A stretch of DNA of 64,000 bases from VRUE01 sp963774405 (GTDB taxonomy: Bacteria; Actinomycetota; Thermoleophilia; Solirubrobacterales; 70-9). The notes beneath the pieces were generated by a model. The model did no database searches. It was not told the origin of the DNA and worked only from the letters and a program-made list of their open reading frames with translations. Below, in pieces: positions 32,538-41,069 of the stretch. The first letter of the stretch is position 1, and each line of letters opens with the position of its first letter. A program made the position numbers and the translations under genes. Location of the stretch: the NCBI GenBank assembly GCA_963774405.1, contig CAVZEV010000013.1, positions 124,001 through 188,000 on the forward strand, in the 5' to 3' direction.

Positions 32538-34202
32538 TTACCTCGAGAGCTCGCGGCGCAGCATCGCGTTGCCGCGCTCGAGCTGCTCGATCGTGGCGCC
32601 GGCGACCGAGCGCACGCGGGTGGCGCGGTTGATGCGCGACTGGATCTCGCGGTGCGAGCGGCCGCTGCGGCGGGAGACGTCGGCGACGAGGCGCTTGCGC
32701 TCGCCGCGCAGCCGCTCGCGGATCGCGTAGGCCGACTCTCGCTCGGCCTCGGGCTCCTGCGGAGCGGCCTTGGGCTTGGCCGGGGCGCTCGCTTTCTTCG
32801 GCCTGGGATCGTCGGTCGGGAAGAGCTGCAGCGCGGTCTCGCTCATGATCGCCTCGTCCAGCTCGGCGTCGCCCGAGCTGAGCGGGGCAAAGCGGTCGCC
32901 CGGATCGCCTCGCTCCGCGTCGACGTCATCGAGCTCGACCTCGTCCTCCTCGGCATCCGGCGAGAGGTCGAGCGCGTGGCGGCGCTCCAGCTCGATCTCG
33001 TGGGCGAGCGCCTTCAGCCGCGGGTCGGCCGGCATCAGCAGGTAGCTCATCTGCCGGCCCGGCCCCGGCGTGGTGCGAATGAAGCGGCCGACCACCTGGC
33101 GGAAGAAGAGCTCGGTGCGCGCCGCCGTCGCGTAGACGCCGACCCGCAGGCGGGGGATGTCGACCCCCTCGGAGACCATCAGGACCGAGACCAGCCAGCG
33201 TCGCTCCGAGCCGGCGAACTCGGCGATGCGGCGGCCGGCGCCGGGCTCGTCGCTCATCACCAGCTCGGGCTGCTCGCCCGATACGGCGGCGAGGCGCGCC
33301 GCGATCTCCCGGGCGTGATCCTGATCGGAGGCGATGACCAGGCCGCCCGCGTCGTGGTGCCCGCCGGCGCGCACCTCGCTCAGCCTGGCGTCGCCGTCGC
33401 GCAGCACCTCGCCCATCCACTCGCCCTCCGGGCTGAGCGCCGTGCGCAGGCGCCGGGCCGCCTCGGCCGCGGGCAGGGCGAGGTCGAAGTCGGCGCTGCG
33501 CAGGCGGCCGTCGGAGACCCACTCCATCTCGCCGTCGTAGGGCAGGAAGGTGATCGGGCGGCAGACCCGGTCGCGCAGCGCCTGCGCGTAGCCGTAGGAG
33601 TAGTCGGCGCGGCTGAGGCCGTCCTCGTCGTAGGCGACCCAGGGGATCGCCGAGTTGTCGGAGCGAAAGGGCGTACCGGAGAGCAGCAGGCGGAAGCGGG
33701 CGCCGTCGAAGGCGCTGCGGGTCTGCACGCCCCAGGCGGCCTGGTCGCCCATGTGGTGCGGCTCGTCGGCGATCAGCAGGGTCGGGCGGCGGGCGGCGGC
33801 GCGGCGGTGCGTCTCGGCCCCGGCCGCGATCGTCTGGTAGGTGACCGCGACGCCGTGGAAGTCGGCCGACTCGGGCCCGTCTGAGTTCGGCCTGTTGGGC
33901 TCGAGGTCGATGCCGTAGCGGGCCGCGTCGGCGGCCCACTGGCGGCAGATGTGGGTGGTCGGGCCGGCCACCACCAGGCGCGAGACGAAGCCGGCGCTCA
34001 GCATCCGGTGGGCGATGTGCAGGCCGAAGGTGGTCTTGCCGGAGGCCGGTGTCGCCGAGGCGAGGAAGCTGGCGGCCGAGTGCGCACGCACGGCCTCGGT
34101 CGCCTCCCGCTGCCAGGAGCGCAGCGGCCGGGCGTCGGGCCAATCCGGAAGCGATCGGGTGCGCGCCCCGCCGCCGATCAGGTGCTGAGGGGCGTCATAC
34201 AA
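32538..34202 (-). CDS. DEAD/DEAH-box superfamily 2 helicase
   Basis: A 554-residue SF2 helicase. Q-like LRSWQREATEAVRAH, Walker A ATPASGKTTFGLHIA, motif Ia VVAGPTTHICRQW, Walker B/DEAH variant LIADEPHHMGDQAAWG, motif III RLLLSGTPFRSD, then in the second domain VSVLMVSEGVDIPRLRVGVY and FFRQVVGRFIRTTPG (motifs V and VI). An acidic linker and a Lys/Ala/Pro-rich stretch (about 420-490) precede a helical C-terminus with RRSGRSHREIQSRINRATRV, probably a nucleic-acid contact. It resembles DNA-repair or phage-type helicases rather than RecQ or UvrB. The nucleic acid target is unknown. It stands alone. Confidence 0.85.
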   Translation of the reverse strand: MYDAPQHLIGGGARTRSLPDWPDARPLRSWQREATEAVRAHSAASFLASATPASGKTTFGLHIAHRMLSAGFVSRLVVAGPTTHICRQWAADAARYGIDLEPNRPNSDGPESADFHGVAVTYQTIAAGAETHRRAAARRPTLLIADEPHHMGDQAAWGVQTRSAFDGARFRLLLSGTPFRSDNSAIPWVAYDEDGLSRADYSYGYAQALRDRVCRPITFLPYDGEMEWVSDGRLRSADFDLALPAAEAARRLRTALSPEGEWMGEVLRDGDARLSEVRAGGHHDAGGLVIASDQDHAREIAARLAAVSGEQPELVMSDEPGAGRRIAEFAGSERRWLVSVLMVSEGVDIPRLRVGVYATAARTELFFRQVVGRFIRTTPGPGRQMSYLLMPADPRLKALAHEIELERRHALDLSPDAEEDEVELDDVDAERGDPGDRFAPLSSGDAELDEAIMSETALQLFPTDDPRPKKASAPAKPKAAPQEPEAERESAYAIRERLRGERKRLVADVSRRSGRSHREIQSRINRATRVRSVAGATIEQLERGNAMLRRELSR

Positions 34203-34249
34203 AGGGCGGGCAACAATAGGGTCGCGCGCGGCGGAGGACCGCCGGCCGG

Positions 34250-35278
34250 TCAGCCGACCGCCGAGGCGCCCTTGGCGAGGATGGCGTCGAGCGCCTCTAT
34301 GACCGGCATCCGGGGGTCGAGGGCAAAGAGTTCCTCGCAGGCGGAGACGAACGCGGGGTCGGTGGCGGCGAGGGGAACGTCGTCTCCGACAATCGTCCCG
34401 AGGTCTGCGTAGAAGCGGCGCGAGAGATCAAAGGCCGCGGCGGAGAGCTCCTCCTCCGCGACCTCGGGGATGCTGGCGCGGGCCGCCGGGCTGACGAAGG
34501 GCAGCACGTAGGGGAGGCGGCCGAGGCGACCGGAGCGGAGCCGGCAGACGAGGCCGCTGGCGCCGACCACGTAGTCCCGCGGATCGCCCAGGTCGATCTT
34601 CTCGAGCGGGGCCCGGTCGTCCTCGCAGAGGTACCGCACCGCGGGCAGTACGGGGAAATCCGGCTCCAGCAGGCCGACCTTGGTGCCGACGACGACGCCG
34701 ATCACGTTCTCGACCAGATCTCCGAGGTACGCGCCGAGCATCGTCGTCAGGGTCTCACCGGAGAAAAAGTCATCCTCGACGACGACGATCGGCCCCTCGC
34801 CGGCGGCGGCCCTGATCGTCGCGACCTGCTCTTCGAGGGGAGGGCAGCCGGGCCGGGGAATCATTTCGATGTACTCCGTGCCTCCCGGCAGGTAGCAACG
34901 TGAGAAGGCCAGCTGCAGCGCCCCCTCGCTCATCAGCGGGTCCATGCTGATCACGGTCGCGGTCCCGAGCGAGGCGATGAGCTCCTGGCGGCGCCGCTGG
35001 ACCTCACCGGCGTCGAGGAGATCGAGCGCGGGCCGCTCGTAGACGTGGCTGAAGGCATTCCTGATCGCCGTCGCGAGGGTGTCCACGGTCCGCTCGTACG
35101 CCGCCCGAATCTCGGTGAGCGCATCGCCGGCCCCGAGGCGGGCGGCGAACTGCGCCGCCACGTAATCGGAGTCGCGGCGCATGATGTAGACGAAATCCGC
35201 CTCCGGCGGGACGATCCGCACGCCGGGCGAGCAGTTCTGCACCTCGTTGGCGACAACGGTCGAGCGACGCGGCTCCAT
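34250..35278 (-). CDS. Phosphoribosyltransferase-like protein
   Basis: A 342-residue protein from ATG 35278 (MEPRRSTVVANEVQ). The key segment GPIVVVEDDFFSGETLTTML (about 175-195) is the PRPP-binding loop of type I phosphoribosyltransferases (hydrophobic strand, acidic pair, then small-G-x-T) with an FF insertion. It is followed by VIGVVVGTKVGLLEPDF. The N-terminal 150 residues are helical and polar, and no second substrate-recognition hood is recognisable. It is divergent from argS and the kinase-like gene, with a 149-base shared promoter interval, so it probably belongs to that trio. The catalysed reaction cannot be deduced. Confidence 0.55.
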   Translation of the reverse strand: MEPRRSTVVANEVQNCSPGVRIVPPEADFVYIMRRDSDYVAAQFAARLGAGDALTEIRAAYERTVDTLATAIRNAFSHVYERPALDLLDAGEVQRRRQELIASLGTATVISMDPLMSEGALQLAFSRCYLPGGTEYIEMIPRPGCPPLEEQVATIRAAAGEGPIVVVEDDFFSGETLTTMLGAYLGDLVENVIGVVVGTKVGLLEPDFPVLPAVRYLCEDDRAPLEKIDLGDPRDYVVGASGLVCRLRSGRLGRLPYVLPFVSPAARASIPEVAEEELSAAAFDLSRRFYADLGTIVGDDVPLAATDPAFVSACEELFALDPRMPVIEALDAILAKGASAVG

Positions 35279-35427
35279 GCGCGAGACTCTAGTCACTGGC
35301 CTGTGCCACGAGCGGCGCAGGCGATGGAGCCACGGCCTGCTCCATATACTCCGGCGGCAGGCGGCGTCGCGGCTCCCCGGTCCAGGCGTCGTAAGCACCG
35401 CGTCGATCTCTCTAACCCCTGGGGCCA

Positions 35428-37185
35428 ATGCCAGCTTCCCTCTCCAACGCCAGCACGTACGATCCGATTGGGCAGGTCGAGAGCGCGCTGCTCCGCGCTG
35501 CCGGCGATCTCGGGCTCGAGGTCGAGGACGCGCTCGTCCGTCAGAGCCCGCCCAACCAGGAGGGTGACTACCAATCGACCCTGGCGCTCCGCGTCGGTCG
35601 CGAGCGTGGGGTGGACACGGTCGAGATGGCCCAGGAACTCGTCGCCGGCCTGGCCGAGAGCGAGGCTTACGAGCCGGCAACCGTCTCCGGCAAGGGGTTC
35701 ATCAACTTTCGGCTGCGCAGCGACTATCTCGCGGGGGCAGCTGCGGCGATTGCCGGCGACCCCCGGCTCACCGTCGCCCCCGCCGAGAGTGCCCGCAGGA
35801 TCGTCATCGACTACAGCTCTCCAAATGTGGCGAAGGAGATGCACGTCGGTCACCTGCGCAGCACGATCCTCGGCGATGCCCTGCGCCGCCTGCTGCTTTT
35901 CTACGGTCACGAGGTGATCTCGCAAAATCACCTGGGTGACTGGGGGACGCCGTTTGGGATGCTGGTCGAGCACATGCTCGACGAGCGGGAGGTGCGCCCG
36001 GGACAGGAGGTGACGGACCTGACCCTCTTCTACCAGGAGGCGCGTCGCAAGTTCGACTCGGACCCGCACTTTGCCGAGCGCTCACGCGTGCGCGTTGTGT
36101 TGCTTCAGCAGGGGGACGAGGAGTCGCTCGCCGTCTGGCGCCGGCTGCGCGAGGTCTCCGAGGCGTACTTTCAGCAGATCTACGACGCCCTTGCCGTGGG
36201 CTTGACCCCGGAGGACAACGCCGGCGAGAGCTTTTACAACCCGATGCTCGCGAGTGTTGTCGAGGAGCTCTCGGCGAAGGGCCTTCTCACCGAGAGCGAC
36301 GGGGCGCTTTGCATGTTCCTGCCGGGCTACACCTCGCGCGACGGAAAAGTGATGCCGATAATCGTCCGCAAGCGCGACGGTGGCTTCAACTATGACACCA
36401 CCGATCTCGCCGCAATCAGGTATCGCCTGAGGGAGCTGGAGGCGGACACGATTCTCTACGTCGTCGGTGCACCGCAGGCGCTTCACTTCAACATGCTCTT
36501 CGACGCGGTCAGGGCGGCGGGCTGGGCCGATGAGGACGACGATCTGCGCCACGTTGCGTTTGGCTCCGTTCTCGGCGAGGACGGCAAGATGCTCCGCACC
36601 AGAGCGGGTAAGACGATCAAGCTGATGGACCTGCTCCAAGAGGCAACCCAACGGGCGGGAACGCTCCTGGAGGAGCGCCAGCTGGGAACCTCCGATCCCC
36701 AGGAGCTTGCCCGCTCGCTCGGCATCGGTGCGATCAAGTACGCCGATCTCTGCAGCGACCGGGTTCGCGATTACACCTTTTCGTTCGATCGCATGCTCAG
36801 CTTTGAAGGAAATACAGCTGCCTACCTGCAGTACGCGCACGCCAGAGTGTGTTCTCTGTTGCGTAGGTATGGCGACCCGGCAAACGGTGAGCAGGCGGCG
36901 GGCCAAACGGTCACACTCGCCACCCCGGAGGAGCGGGCCCTGGCGCTACAGTTGCTGCGTTTCGGCACCGAGCTCTCGCTTGCGACCGAGCACCTTCAGC
37001 CGCACAAGCTCTGTTCCTACCTGCATGAGCTGGGAGCCCGTTTCTCCAGCTTCTACGAGGCGTGTCCGATCGGAACCGCCGAGGCGGCGGAGAAGGAGTC
37101 GAGGCTGATCCTCGCCTCGGCGACCGGCCGGACCATCGCGACCGGCCTCGAGCTGCTCGGAATCGACGCTCCAGACCGACTGTAG
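35428..37185 (+). CDS. argS: Arginyl-tRNA synthetase
   Basis: A 585-residue class I synthetase of normal length. The Arg_tRNA_synt_N domain is at about 10-105, then the HIGH region SSPNVAKEMHVGHLRSTILG (about 130-150), the catalytic core with SQNHLGDWGTPFGMLVEH and GFNYDTTDLAAIRYR, and the KMSKS-like GEDGKMLRTRAGKTIKLMDL. The DALR anticodon-binding domain is at about 470-585. It attaches arginine to tRNA-Arg. It is followed 10 bases later by a kinase-like gene and divergent from a phosphoribosyltransferase-like gene, an unusual setting for a housekeeping argS. It may be a second copy serving a dedicated pathway. Codon use here looks somewhat less GC-extreme than in flanking genes. Confidence 0.9.
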   Translation: MPASLSNASTYDPIGQVESALLRAAGDLGLEVEDALVRQSPPNQEGDYQSTLALRVGRERGVDTVEMAQELVAGLAESEAYEPATVSGKGFINFRLRSDYLAGAAAAIAGDPRLTVAPAESARRIVIDYSSPNVAKEMHVGHLRSTILGDALRRLLLFYGHEVISQNHLGDWGTPFGMLVEHMLDEREVRPGQEVTDLTLFYQEARRKFDSDPHFAERSRVRVVLLQQGDEESLAVWRRLREVSEAYFQQIYDALAVGLTPEDNAGESFYNPMLASVVEELSAKGLLTESDGALCMFLPGYTSRDGKVMPIIVRKRDGGFNYDTTDLAAIRYRLRELEADTILYVVGAPQALHFNMLFDAVRAAGWADEDDDLRHVAFGSVLGEDGKMLRTRAGKTIKLMDLLQEATQRAGTLLEERQLGTSDPQELARSLGIGAIKYADLCSDRVRDYTFSFDRMLSFEGNTAAYLQYAHARVCSLLRRYGDPANGEQAAGQTVTLATPEERALALQLLRFGTELSLATEHLQPHKLCSYLHELGARFSSFYEACPIGTAEAAEKESRLILASATGRTIATGLELLGIDAPDRL

Positions 37186-37195
37186 GCTCTGCCCG

Positions 37196-37987
37196 ATGAC
37201 CAACGTTGCCACGCTGATCGAGGCGCTTCCCTACATCCGGGAGTTTCGCGGCAAGACCTTCGTGATTCGCTGTGGCGACCGGCTCAGTGAGAGCGACCGA
37301 GCCGCCCTCTGCCGCGACGTGGCGATGCTGCGGTTCGTCGGGGTTAAGGCCGTTGTGGTTCACCCCTACGAGGAGCCGGTCGCGGACGGCAGCCTGTCCG
37401 CGGACGCGAACCACCGCCTCGTGCACGCGCTCGGGGAGTACGGCAAGGCGACCGGCCTTGCCGGAAGCGACGGCGCCCCGCGCTGGTTGCTCTCCCTTGC
37501 CGGCGAGGGAAACATCGTCGTCAACGCCGATCTCCTCAGGCATGTGATCGACGACTACACCCCGGTGATCGAAACGGTGGCCGTCGGCCCCAACGGGGCC
37601 GCGGTTCCGGTTGACCCCGATGAAGCGGCGGGCCGGCTGGCCGTGGAGCTGGGCGCCTACAAGGTGCTCTTCGTGATCGGCGATCATCGGGTCACGATCG
37701 AGGAGGGCGAGGAGCGCGGCGAGGTCTCCGAGATGCGAGCCACCGCCGATGTCACCTCCCTGGTCAGGGTTGACCCTGAGCTGGACGCCGCCTTCAAGGC
37801 CGGCCTGCACGCCACCGAAAGCGGCCAGGTTCGCTTCGCTCACCTCATTCCCACCGCCTTCGAGCACGGGCTCCTGCTCGAGCTCTTCACCGACGGCGGC
37901 TACGGAACCAAGATCCGGGCCGGCAATGACTGGGCCGAAGAAGATGGGTTTCCGGACTGCGGCTATTGGTGCTGGCCGTCGGAGTAG
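37196..37987 (+). CDS. Acetylglutamate kinase-like (amino-acid kinase fold) protein with altered active site
   Basis: A 263-residue homologue of ArgB/NAGK. EALPYIREFRGKTFVI matches the N-terminus of the family, RDVAMLRFVGVKAVVVH the next helix-strand, GNIVVNADLL and AGRLAVELGAYKVLFVIGD the nucleotide-domain start, and LLLELFTDGGYGTKIRAG the conserved ELLTDxGxGT end. The phosphate-binding Lys-Tyr-Gly-Gly is replaced by RCGD and the His-Gly-Gly-Gly loop by HPYEEP. Ordinary N-acetylglutamate kinase activity is therefore doubtful. It starts 10 bases after argS and is probably co-transcribed. It could be a pseudo-kinase or a kinase with another substrate. Confidence 0.7.
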   Translation: MTNVATLIEALPYIREFRGKTFVIRCGDRLSESDRAALCRDVAMLRFVGVKAVVVHPYEEPVADGSLSADANHRLVHALGEYGKATGLAGSDGAPRWLLSLAGEGNIVVNADLLRHVIDDYTPVIETVAVGPNGAAVPVDPDEAAGRLAVELGAYKVLFVIGDHRVTIEEGEERGEVSEMRATADVTSLVRVDPELDAAFKAGLHATESGQVRFAHLIPTAFEHGLLLELFTDGGYGTKIRAGNDWAEEDGFPDCGYWCWPSE

Positions 37988-38071
37988 GGCGAGCCGCCCT
38001 GTGCATTTGAGGGGCGGTGAGAAGTCGCAGTAACTTGCCGGTAGACCACGACAGCGAGAGGAGAGGTGGAG

Positions 38072-38440
38072 ATGATCGAGAGGATCGATGACGCCCCGGC
38101 GGGCGTGACCGCTTTGCGGGCCGACGGCGAGGTCAGCGCGGAGGACTACAAGCAGGTGCTCGAGCCGGCCCTGGCGGCGGCGGCGGAGTCGGGCGAGATC
38201 CGCCTGCTCTACGTCCTCGGTGCCGACTTCGAGATGCGGCCCGCGGCGATGGCGCAGGACGCCAAGGTCGGGCTCGGCATCGGGATCGGTCACCACTCGG
38301 CCTGGAAGCGGACGGCGATCGTCACCGACGCCGGCTGGGTCGCGGGCTCGATCCACGCCTTCGCCTGGATGATGCCCGGCGAGGTCCGCGTCTTCGGCCT
38401 GGCCGAAGAGGACGCGGCAAGGACCTGGGTGGCCGGCTGA
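38072..38440 (+). CDS. STAS/SpoIIAA-like protein
   Basis: A 122-residue protein of the SpoIIAA-like type: IERIDDAPAGVTALRADGEV, then SAEDYKQVLEPALAAAAESG, IRLLYVLGADFEM, WKRTAIVTDAGWVAGSIHAF and GEVRVFGLAEEDAARTWVAG. This small alpha/beta fold carries lipid- or protein-binding roles in the family. I chose ATG 38072 over the GTG six bases upstream because AGGAG lies eight bases before it. It has no obvious partner: the upstream gene belongs to the argS trio and the downstream gene is convergent. Confidence 0.8.
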   Translation: MIERIDDAPAGVTALRADGEVSAEDYKQVLEPALAAAAESGEIRLLYVLGADFEMRPAAMAQDAKVGLGIGIGHHSAWKRTAIVTDAGWVAGSIHAFAWMMPGEVRVFGLAEEDAARTWVAG

Positions 38441-38450
38441 GCGCCGGTCC

Positions 38451-39740
38451 TCAGCTTCCCAGGGGGATTTGCGCGGCGGAATCCTCGCTCGCCACGGCGC
38501 CCGCCCCGACCCGCTCGCCGTCGTAGGCGGCCAGCTGGGGGAAGGCGAGGGCGATCAGGCCGACCGAGGCGAGGCAGGCGAGGCCGCCGGAGACGACTGA
38601 GAAGCGGGCCGAGGTCAGCGCCGCGACGCTGCCCGACTCGATGTCGCCGAGCCGTGGCCCGCCCGCGACGACGAGGCTGAAGACCGAGCTCATCCTGCCC
38701 CGCATGCGATCCGGGGTGAGGGTCTGGGAGATCGTGCTGCGACAGACGGCGCTGACGCTGTCGGCGGCGCCGGCGAGGGCGAACAGCGCGGCGGCGACCC
38801 AGAGCGAGCCGGAGACGCCGGCGAGGGCGACGAAGCCGCCCCAGGCGGCGACGGCGACGAGCACGATGCGGCCGAGGAAGCGCGCCCGGTTGAGCCAGCC
38901 GGTGGTCAGCGCGGCGACGGTCGAGCCCGCGGCGACGGCCGCGGTGAGCAGGCCCGCGCCTGCCGCGCCGGCACCGAAGACGCTGACCGAGAGCACCGGG
39001 AAGAGCGCCCGCGGCATGCCGAAGGTCATCGCCGAGAGGTCGATGACGAAGGAGCCGAGCAGGGCCTTGAGGCCAAAGACGAAGGAGAGGCCGCTGCGGA
39101 TCGAGCGCAGCACCGGTTCGTGCTGCTCGACCTCGATCGGCGGCTGTGCCGACATCGCCGCCGCGGCGGCGGCCATGCCGAGGCAGCTGACCGCGTCGAC
39201 CGCGTAGGGGGTGGCGATGCCGAAGCCGGCGATCAGCAGGCCACCGAGAGCGGGGCCGATCACCTGGGTCAGCTGGTAGAGCCCGTAGGTGGTCGAGAGG
39301 CCCGCCCGCAGCTGCTCGGGTTGGACGACGTTGGGGACGATCGCCGCCCGCACCACCCGCTCGACCGAGGAGGCACCGGCGGTCAGCCCGGCCAGGACGA
39401 AGAGCAGCCAGACCGCGGGGTCGCCCTCGTGGGCGGCCAGCGCCAGCGCCGCGGCGAGCCCGACCAGGGCCAGCTGGCAGAGCAGCAGCATCGCGCGCCG
39501 GTCGAAGCGGTCGGCCAGCGCGCCGCCGAAGAGCGAGGCGACGACCAGCGGCCCCAGCTCGGCGGCCCCGAGCAGCCCGGTGAGGAAGGCCGAGCCGGTC
39601 GTGACGTAGACCTGGTAGGGCAGCGCGACCAGGGTCGCCTGGGTGCCCAGCCCGGTGACCAGCGAGCCGGCGGTGAGAAGGCGGAAATCACGCGACTCGC
39701 GCAGCGGCGTGACGTCGACCGCTAGGCGCGAGAGCCACAT
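38451..39740 (-). CDS. Major facilitator superfamily exporter (EntS/MFS_3-like)
   Basis: A 429-residue protein with 12 predicted membrane helices. Typical signature pieces are FRLLTAGSLVTGLGTQATLV, the A-like loop GGALADRFDRRAMLLLCQLA, the central Pro/Gly-rich LTQVIGPALGGLLIAGFG, and in the second half DRMRGRMSSVFSLVVAGGPR. It resembles the MFS_3 enterobactin-exporter group, which exports siderophores and other small molecules, or just multidrug substrates. No biosynthetic genes lie beside it, so the substrate is open. The two genes on its sides are transcribed in the opposite direction (convergent on the 38.4 kb side, divergent on the 39.8 kb side). Confidence 0.85.
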   Translation of the reverse strand: MWLSRLAVDVTPLRESRDFRLLTAGSLVTGLGTQATLVALPYQVYVTTGSAFLTGLLGAAELGPLVVASLFGGALADRFDRRAMLLLCQLALVGLAAALALAAHEGDPAVWLLFVLAGLTAGASSVERVVRAAIVPNVVQPEQLRAGLSTTYGLYQLTQVIGPALGGLLIAGFGIATPYAVDAVSCLGMAAAAAAMSAQPPIEVEQHEPVLRSIRSGLSFVFGLKALLGSFVIDLSAMTFGMPRALFPVLSVSVFGAGAAGAGLLTAAVAAGSTVAALTTGWLNRARFLGRIVLVAVAAWGGFVALAGVSGSLWVAAALFALAGAADSVSAVCRSTISQTLTPDRMRGRMSSVFSLVVAGGPRLGDIESGSVAALTSARFSVVSGGLACLASVGLIALAFPQLAAYDGERVGAGAVASEDSAAQIPLGS

Positions 39741-39802
39741 CGGCTCGGCACTCTAGCCAGGCGCCGCCCTCGTGCCGGCTCGATTCGCGACAGAATGGCG
39801 CC

Positions 39803-40993
39803 GTGGCCTCCGAGCGGCAATACGACCTGGCGCTCTTCGGCGCGACGGGGTTCACCGGTGGCCTGACCGCCCGCTACCTCGCCGCCAACGGCCCCGAGGG
39901 CCTGAGCTGGGCCCTCGTCGGGCGCAACCGGGGCAAGCTCGAGGCGGTTCGCTCCTCCCTGGAGGGCCTGCTCGGCGCGGGCGTTGCGGCGCCCGAGCTG
40001 CTGGTCGCCGACGCCGCCGACGCCCCGACGCTGGCGGGGGTCGCCGAGGCGGCCAGGGTCGTCGCCACCACGGTCGGCCCCTACGCGCTCCACGGCGAGC
40101 CGCTGGTTGCCGCCTGCGCCGCCGCCGGCAGCGACTACGTCGACCTCACCGGCGAGCCCGAGTTCGTCGACCGGATCTGGCTCGGCTACCACGAGAAGGC
40201 TCGGCAGAGCGGCGCGCGGCTGGTCCACAGCTGTGGCTTCGACTCGATCCCGCACGACCTCGGCGCCTACTTCACGGTCAAGCAGCTGCCCGAGGGCGTC
40301 CCGCTCACCGTCCAGGGCTACGTGCGGACCGACGCCAAGTTCTCCGGCGGCACCTTCTCCTCGGCGATCAACGGCTTCGCCCGGGCGCGCCAGACGCTCG
40401 CCGCGGCGCGCCGCCGGCGCCAGGCCGAGCAGCGGCCGGCGGACAGGCGGGTCCGCTCGGCGCCGCCGCGGGTGCGCCGCGACGAGGCGCTCGGTGGCTG
40501 GGTGGTGCCGCTGCCGACGATCGACGGCGACGTCGTGCGCCACTCCGCCGCCGCCCTGGAGTGCTATGGCCCCGACTTCACCTATGGCCACAACGCCGTC
40601 GCCGAGCACCTCTCCTCGGTCGCGCTGACCGCCGGCGGTGTGGGGGCGGCGCTGGTCCTGGCGCAGCTGCCGCCGACCCGCAAGCTCCTGCTCAAGGCCT
40701 TCCCCGCGCCGGGCGAGGGGCCGAGCGAGGCGGTCCGCGCCAAGAGCTGGTTCAAGATCAGCTTCAGCGGCGAGGGCGGCGGCGAGCGCGTCGTCACCGA
40801 GGTGACCGGCGGCGATCCCGGCTACAGCGAGACCTCGAAGATGCTCGCCGAGTCCGCCCTTTGCCTCGCCTTCGACGAGCTGCCGGAGACATCCGGCCAG
40901 GTGACGACCGCGGTGGCGATGGGCGACGCGCTGCTGGGCCGCTTGCAGGCCGCAGGGATCGGCTTCAAGGTGGTCGTGCCCGCCGAAGTCTGA
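39803..40993 (+). CDS. Saccharopine dehydrogenase-like / trans-acting enoyl reductase-like protein
   Basis: A 396-residue NAD(P)-dependent protein. The Rossmann N-terminus LALFGATGFTGGLTARYLAA includes the GATGFTG nucleotide loop. LSWALVGRNRGKLEAV follows, then VVATTVGPYALHGEPLVAAC with AAAGSDYVDLTGE and SCGFDSIPHDLGAYF. These are the shared blocks of the saccharopine-dehydrogenase-NADP family in actinobacteria, which in mycobacteria includes the trans-acting enoyl reductase of phthiocerol synthesis. The actual substrate is probably lipid-linked but unproven. Single gene with short flanking gaps. Confidence 0.85.
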   Translation: MASERQYDLALFGATGFTGGLTARYLAANGPEGLSWALVGRNRGKLEAVRSSLEGLLGAGVAAPELLVADAADAPTLAGVAEAARVVATTVGPYALHGEPLVAACAAAGSDYVDLTGEPEFVDRIWLGYHEKARQSGARLVHSCGFDSIPHDLGAYFTVKQLPEGVPLTVQGYVRTDAKFSGGTFSSAINGFARARQTLAAARRRRQAEQRPADRRVRSAPPRVRRDEALGGWVVPLPTIDGDVVRHSAAALECYGPDFTYGHNAVAEHLSSVALTAGGVGAALVLAQLPPTRKLLLKAFPAPGEGPSEAVRAKSWFKISFSGEGGGERVVTEVTGGDPGYSETSKMLAESALCLAFDELPETSGQVTTAVAMGDALLGRLQAAGIGFKVVVPAEV

Positions 40994-41069
40994 GATTCGT
41001 CGTTGTTTCGCCTGTAAATCGGCACATTTCAGGGTTGCCTTCCGGGGTCCCTGCGTCGATGATCGGTGG

